Shown here: positions 34,512 through 37,820 of the stretch, in pieces | Position numbering within the stretch: the stretch's first letter is position 1 | Layout of the letters: each line of letters starts with the position of its first letter | Source of the DNA: GCA-002731945 sp913047775 | Lineage (GTDB): Bacteria > Pseudomonadota > Alphaproteobacteria > MED-G09 | DNA length: 37,820 nt | Direction of reading: 5' to 3' | NCBI GenBank assembly: GCA_913047775.1 | Contig: CAJWUE010000010.1 | Span: forward strand, 1 to 37,820 | Notes under the pieces: generated by a model | Seen by the model: only the letters and a program-made list of their open reading frames with translations | The model's database searches: none | What the model was told of the DNA's origin: nothing | Made by a program: the position numbers and the translations under genes

Positions 34512-35918
34512 CTAGCTATCCAATTCCCTTACATCAGCCAAATGACCCATGACCGCGGCGGCGGCTGCCATCTTCGGACTAAGCAAATGTGTTCTTCCTC
34601 CTCTTCCTTGCCGCCCTTCAAAATTCCTATTAGAAGTTGAAGCACATCTTTCTTCAGGCAAAAGCTTGTCGGCATTCATTGCGAGGCACATTGAGCAGCC
34701 TGGTTCACGCCAATCAAAACCTGATTCAATAAAAATCTTATCCAAACCTTCTTTTTCTGCTTGAGCTTTTACTAAACCTGATCCGGGAACAACCATAGCA
34801 TCAACATGTTCTGATACTTTTTTATCTTTAAGAATTCTTGCTGCATCTCTTAAGTCTTCAATGCGCCCATTAGTGCAAGAACCTATAAAAACTTTATCAA
34901 TTTTAAGGCCTTTTATAGGGACCCCTGCCTCTAAACCCATATATTCCAATGAACGCTTTATCGCATTTTTCTTAGAATCATCTTCAATTTCCTCAGGTTT
35001 GGGGATATTTCCTCCAATCTCAATAACGTCTTCAGGGCTAGTACCCCAAGTTACTAAAGGTACTAAGTTTTTTGTATCTATTGTTATAGTTTTGTCATAG
35101 TGGGCGTCTTTATCGCTTGGCAAAGTTTTCCAATACTCTAATGCTGACCCCCACAACTCACCTTTTGGGGTCATCGGACGATTCTGTAAATATTCATAAG
35201 TTTTATTGTCTGGAGCAATTAAACCTGCCCTTGCTCCAGCCTCAATGGTAAGGTTGCACAAGGTCATTCTTCCTTCCATAGTAAGACTTTCAACAACGTT
35301 TCCAGAATATTCTATTACAAAACCTGTCCCGCCAGCCGTACCCACTGCTCCAATCACTGATAAGGCTAAATCCTTAGCTGTAATATACTCAGGACAACTT
35401 CCAACAATTTGTACATTAAAGTTTTTTGATTTCTCTTGTATTAAGGTCTGAGTTGAAAGGACATGTTCTACTTCTGATGTCCCTATACCAACGGCTAAAG
35501 CGCCAAAGGCTCCGTGGGTAGAGGTGTGACTATCACCACATACGATTGTGGATCCAGGAAGGGTAAAACCTTGTTCAGGTCCAATTATATGGACAATTCC
35601 TTGTCGTAAGTCATCCATTCCAATAAATTCAATTCCAAAATCCTCACAGTTCTTCCGTAATGCTTCGACTTGTATCCTCGACTCTTCATCTTCAATACCA
35701 TTAGAACGATCTTTAGTCGGAACATTATGATCAGCAACGGCTAGGGTTTTTTTTGGCTGTCTCACAAACCTATCAGATAAACGAAGCCCTTCAAATGCTT
35801 GTGGGCTTGTAACCTCATGAACTAGATGACGATCAATATATATTAAAGAGCTCTCTTTTCCTTGGTGTACAAGGTGAGACTCCCAAATCTTATCATAAAT
35901 TGTTTTTGGTTGTGTCAT
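34512..35918 (-). CDS. leuC: 3-isopropylmalate dehydratase large subunit
   Basis: The 468-residue 4Fe-4S subunit that isomerises 2- to 3-isopropylmalate in leucine synthesis. The cluster cysteines are in IGSCTNGRIEDL and GCSMCLAMN, and VCGDSHTSTHGAFGALAVGIGTSEVE is the conserved block of the aconitase superfamily, present around residues 125-150. An in-frame GTG at 35933 would add five residues; the ATG at 35918 fits relatives (TQPKTIYDKIW) and has GAGAG 8 bases upstream. It begins 26 bases after rplS. The first-step gene leuA is not in the window. Confidence 0.97.
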   Translation of the reverse strand: MTQPKTIYDKIWESHLVHQGKESSLIYIDRHLVHEVTSPQAFEGLRLSDRFVRQPKKTLAVADHNVPTKDRSNGIEDEESRIQVEALRKNCEDFGIEFIGMDDLRQGIVHIIGPEQGFTLPGSTIVCGDSHTSTHGAFGALAVGIGTSEVEHVLSTQTLIQEKSKNFNVQIVGSCPEYITAKDLALSVIGAVGTAGGTGFVIEYSGNVVESLTMEGRMTLCNLTIEAGARAGLIAPDNKTYEYLQNRPMTPKGELWGSALEYWKTLPSDKDAHYDKTITIDTKNLVPLVTWGTSPEDVIEIGGNIPKPEEIEDDSKKNAIKRSLEYMGLEAGVPIKGLKIDKVFIGSCTNGRIEDLRDAARILKDKKVSEHVDAMVVPGSGLVKAQAEKEGLDKIFIESGFDWREPGCSMCLAMNADKLLPEERCASTSNRNFEGRQGRGGRTHLLSPKMAAAAAVMGHLADVRELDS

Positions 35919-35944
35919 TAAGACTCTCAACACGAACTATATTT

Positions 35945-36388
35945 CTACACTTCGTTATTATTATCTTTCTCGATTGGAAGAGCAGACTCTGACTCAGCTT
36001 TCTTAGAAACATTATCTTTCTTCTCTGTAGAGGATTGACGTTCAGCTATTCGAGCTGATTTACCTCTTCGATTTCTAAGGTAATATAATTTTGATCTCTT
36101 TACCTTACCTTTTCTAACTACATCAATAGATTCTACCATTGGGCTATAAAGTGGAAAGACTCTTTCAACGCCTTCTCCATAGGAAATCTTTCTGATTGTA
36201 AAATTTTGATTAAGCCCTTTACCTGAACGCGCAATACAGACTCCTTCAAAAACTTGAAATCTTTCTCTAGCTCCCTCACGAACTAAGACTTTGACAGAAA
36301 CATTGTCTCCCGCACGAAATTTGGGAATTTCTTTATTCTCCAACATTTTCTCAATTTGCTTATTCTCTAATATTTCGATTCTGTCCAT
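35945..36388 (-). CDS. rplS: 50S ribosomal protein bL19 with charged tail
   Basis: Residues 1 to about 115 are a normal bL19 (KFRAGDNVSVKVLVREGARERFQVFEG, FTIRKISYGEGVERVFPLYSP, KLYYLRNRRGKSARI), at the 30S-50S interface. The usual length is about 115-125; this one has 147, the extra part being Lys, Glu, Ser and Asn rich. It is the last of rpsP-rimM-trmD-rplS, separated from trmD by 102 bases in which no convincing promoter or hairpin was found. Confidence 0.97.
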   Translation of the reverse strand: MDRIEILENKQIEKMLENKEIPKFRAGDNVSVKVLVREGARERFQVFEGVCIARSGKGLNQNFTIRKISYGEGVERVFPLYSPMVESIDVVRKGKVKRSKLYYLRNRRGKSARIAERQSSTEKKDNVSKKAESESALPIEKDNNNEV

Positions 36389-36490
36389 AAAAACCTAACC
36401 CGAAAACATAACCTAAATGTCTTCCAAAACTAAAACAAGATGCCCAATTAACACATTCTTAACAAATAAGTCACTCTAATTTTTATTTTA

Positions 36491-37186
36491 TCAGTCTTTT
36501 TTATTTTTTAAAAGCTCAGGGCGTTGCTTTTTAGTAATTTCAAGTGACTTTTGGGACCTCCATTTTCTAATAGCCACGTGATCACCAGATAAAAGAACAT
36601 CGGGAACATCTACACCCTTAAAATTTTGGGGTTTGGTATATTGAGGATATTCCAAAAGATTGTTTTCCAGAGACTCTTCGACCACAGAATGAGCATTTCC
36701 TATCACACCCGGCAAAGTTCGCACAATAGAATCTAAAAAAACCATAGAGGCAATTTCACCTCCTGATAAAATGTAATCTCCAATAGAGATTTCTTCTATA
36801 TTGTAAACCTCAAGCACTCTTTGATCTATTCCCTCGAAATGTCCACAAATTATGGAAACACCTTTTCCTTGGGCAAATGAATTCACTGTTTTTTGATTTA
36901 AAAGACGACCTTTAGGAGATAGATAAACCAATGGTAAATCATCTTCTATTTTTTCCAATCCTTCTTTTATTGCCCTATCCAAAACATCTGCCCGTATTAT
37001 CATACCAGGTCCGCCTCCGTAAGGTTTGTCGTCTACCTCACTATGTTTTCCTAAACCATAGTCCCTGATATTTAGAACGTTCAGACTCCAAATTCCTTTT
37101 TCTAGTGCTTTTCCAGATAAGCTTTCACTTAACGGTCCCGGAAACATTTCTGGATAAATCGTCAAAACATTTACTCTCCAAGACAT
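36491..37186 (-). CDS. trmD: tRNA (guanine-37 N1)-methyltransferase
   Basis: A 231-residue SPOUT enzyme that makes m1G37 beside the anticodon and so prevents frameshifting. NVLTIYPEMFPGPLSESLSG is the N-terminal motif; DDKPYGGGPGMII, YLSPKGRLLNQ, CGHFEGIDQRV and ISIGDYILSGGE line the SAM knot. The C-terminal domain has YPQYTKP and VPDVLLSGDHVAIRKWR. It abuts rimM with no spacer. Confidence 0.97.
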   Translation of the reverse strand: MSWRVNVLTIYPEMFPGPLSESLSGKALEKGIWSLNVLNIRDYGLGKHSEVDDKPYGGGPGMIIRADVLDRAIKEGLEKIEDDLPLVYLSPKGRLLNQKTVNSFAQGKGVSIICGHFEGIDQRVLEVYNIEEISIGDYILSGGEIASMVFLDSIVRTLPGVIGNAHSVVEESLENNLLEYPQYTKPQNFKGVDVPDVLLSGDHVAIRKWRSQKSLEITKKQRPELLKNKKD

Positions 37187-37693
37187 CTACACCCCTGTTT
37201 TACCTATCACTATCATATTTTTTTCAACATCAACGTCTTTTATAAAAGACTTATCAAAGAGTAACATTTCATTTTTGCCATCAATAAACTCAATTTCTAT
37301 AATATCACCGGCTCCAAAATTATGTACACCAGAAACTTTTCCTAATAAGTTATTATCTAAATCTTTTACAGCTAAACCAATCAAGTCATAATGATACCAA
37401 CTTTCTTCGCTTAATTTTGGAAGTTGATTTTTTTGAATATATAATTTCTTACCCACGAGATTATCCGCGTCATGGATATTGTTTGATTCTTCAAATTTTA
37501 TGCCAATGCGCTTTTTAAAAATGTTTGTTCGTGAAACAATTATCTTAGTCCAACTACCTTCAACAAAAAAATATTTGTATGTTTCTATTGATTGAGGAAC
37601 TTCAAATAAAGAACTTACGCTTACCTCACCGTTTACACCCCTAGCGTTTGTAACTTTGGCAACGTAGATTAAATCTTTTTCTTCAATTTCCAC
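37187..37693 (-). CDS. rimM: Ribosome maturation factor RimM
   Basis: A 168-residue factor for 30S head assembly that binds uS19. The N-terminal beta-barrel has VAKVTNARGVNGEVSVSSLFE, and the second, PRC-barrel domain begins near WYHYDLIGLAVKD and includes GKVSGVHNFGAGDIIEIEF and FIKDVDVEKNMIVI. The first codon is GTG at 37693, 9 bases after the rpsP stop; no ATG gives the family N-terminus. Confidence 0.94.
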   Translation of the reverse strand: MEIEEKDLIYVAKVTNARGVNGEVSVSSLFEVPQSIETYKYFFVEGSWTKIIVSRTNIFKKRIGIKFEESNNIHDADNLVGKKLYIQKNQLPKLSEESWYHYDLIGLAVKDLDNNLLGKVSGVHNFGAGDIIEIEFIDGKNEMLLFDKSFIKDVDVEKNMIVIGKTGV

Positions 37694-37702
37694 ACGAAAA
37701 CA

Positions 37703-37820
37703 CTATTTCTTTTCTTGTTTTTTGTCGCCTTTTTTAGTGTTTTCGGAATCTTCGTCTTTTTTGGCTTCTTCTTTAGGGGCGGCTTCTTCTTTAGGGGCGG
37801 CTTCTTCTTTAGGAGCGGCT
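37703..37820 (-). CDS. rpsP: C-terminal tail of 30S ribosomal protein bS16 (partial, runs off the window)
   Basis: An open frame enters from the window end and stops at TAG 37703-37705 after 38 codons. It reads as three AAPKEE units followed by AKKDEDSENTKKGDKKQEKK, a low-complexity Ala/Lys/Glu tail. The bS16 core lies outside the window, so identity rests on position: it directly precedes rimM-trmD-rplS, where rpsP is nearly always found, and alphaproteobacterial bS16 proteins often carry Ala/Lys/Glu-rich tails. Confidence 0.75.
   Translation of the reverse strand, partial: AAPKEEAAPKEEAAPKEEAKKDEDSENTKKGDKKQEKK
37763..37820 (-). repeat. 18-bp tandem repeat coding AAPKEE units
   Basis: On the + strand the unit GGCTTCTTCTTTAGGGGC occurs at 37763-37780 and 37781-37798 identically, at 37799-37816 with one change (GGGGC to GGAGC), and begins again at 37817. 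Each unit encodes six residues in frame. The array is cut by the window edge, so its full copy number is unknown. Confidence 0.9.

Noticed and set aside
35919..35933. GTG-TTG start region before leuC as a leucine leader peptide
   Set aside because: It is only five codons, in frame with leuC, and has no run of Leu codons or attenuator hairpin.
36389..36490. 102-base gap between trmD and rplS, considered as promoter or small RNA
   Set aside because: Only weak boxes (TTGTTT-17-TAGGTT on the - strand) and no stable hairpin could be found.

Overview
The window looks like a piece of chromosome from an AT-rich, free-living, aerobic alphaproteobacterium, probably of the small-genome marine kind. This is inferred from four things. 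The gene order is alphaproteobacterial: an F1-only atpHAGDC operon beside priA, xerC and a small transaldolase; mdh-sucC-sucD-lpdA beside sdhCDAB and zapE; and rplU-rpmA-obgE-proBA-nadD-rsfS-rlmH-ctpA-rppH. Spacing is very tight, with many 1-13 nt overlaps. Codon use is strongly A/T-biased. Leucine and proline pathways are present. I cannot name the genus. There are no tRNA or rRNA genes, insertion sequences, prophage genes or CRISPR arrays, and no stretch over about 140 bases lacks a gene.

Region 1 (39-6202, + strand) is the accessory part. It holds an ABM-fold monooxygenase-like protein, a metallo-beta-lactamase-fold hydrolase, a Rieske ring-hydroxylating oxygenase alpha subunit, an SDR dehydrogenase, a dienelactone-hydrolase-family enzyme, a glyoxalase-II-like hydrolase and an MFS carrier. 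Together they look like a compact pathway for uptake, oxygenation, dehydrogenation and hydrolysis of an unknown, perhaps cyclic, substrate.

Region 2 (6233-13818, + strand) starts with a near-consensus promoter. It runs through ribosomal proteins bL21 and bL27, the ObgE GTPase, two proline enzymes, NadD, RsfS, RlmH, a CtpA-type protease and RppH.

Region 3 (13815-20753, - strand) carries the F1 ATP synthase genes and the replication-restart helicase PriA. A divergent + strand pair follows (20834-22759): a transaldolase and a XerC-like recombinase with a long insert.

Region 4 (22767-37820, - strand) is one unidirectional run. In transcription order it is rpsP (partial), rimM, trmD, rplS, leuC, leuD, leuB, asd, sdhC, sdhD, sdhA, sdhB, zapE, mdh, sucC, sucD, lpdA. 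It links translation, leucine and aspartate-family amino acid synthesis and the second half of the TCA cycle. The sucA and sucB genes that often lie between sucD and lpdA are absent here.

Points most worth a second look: the region 1 gene cluster, the roughly 90-residue insert in XerC, the missing sucAB, and the lysine-rich or repeat-built C-terminal tails on three ribosomal proteins (bL21, bL19, bS16).
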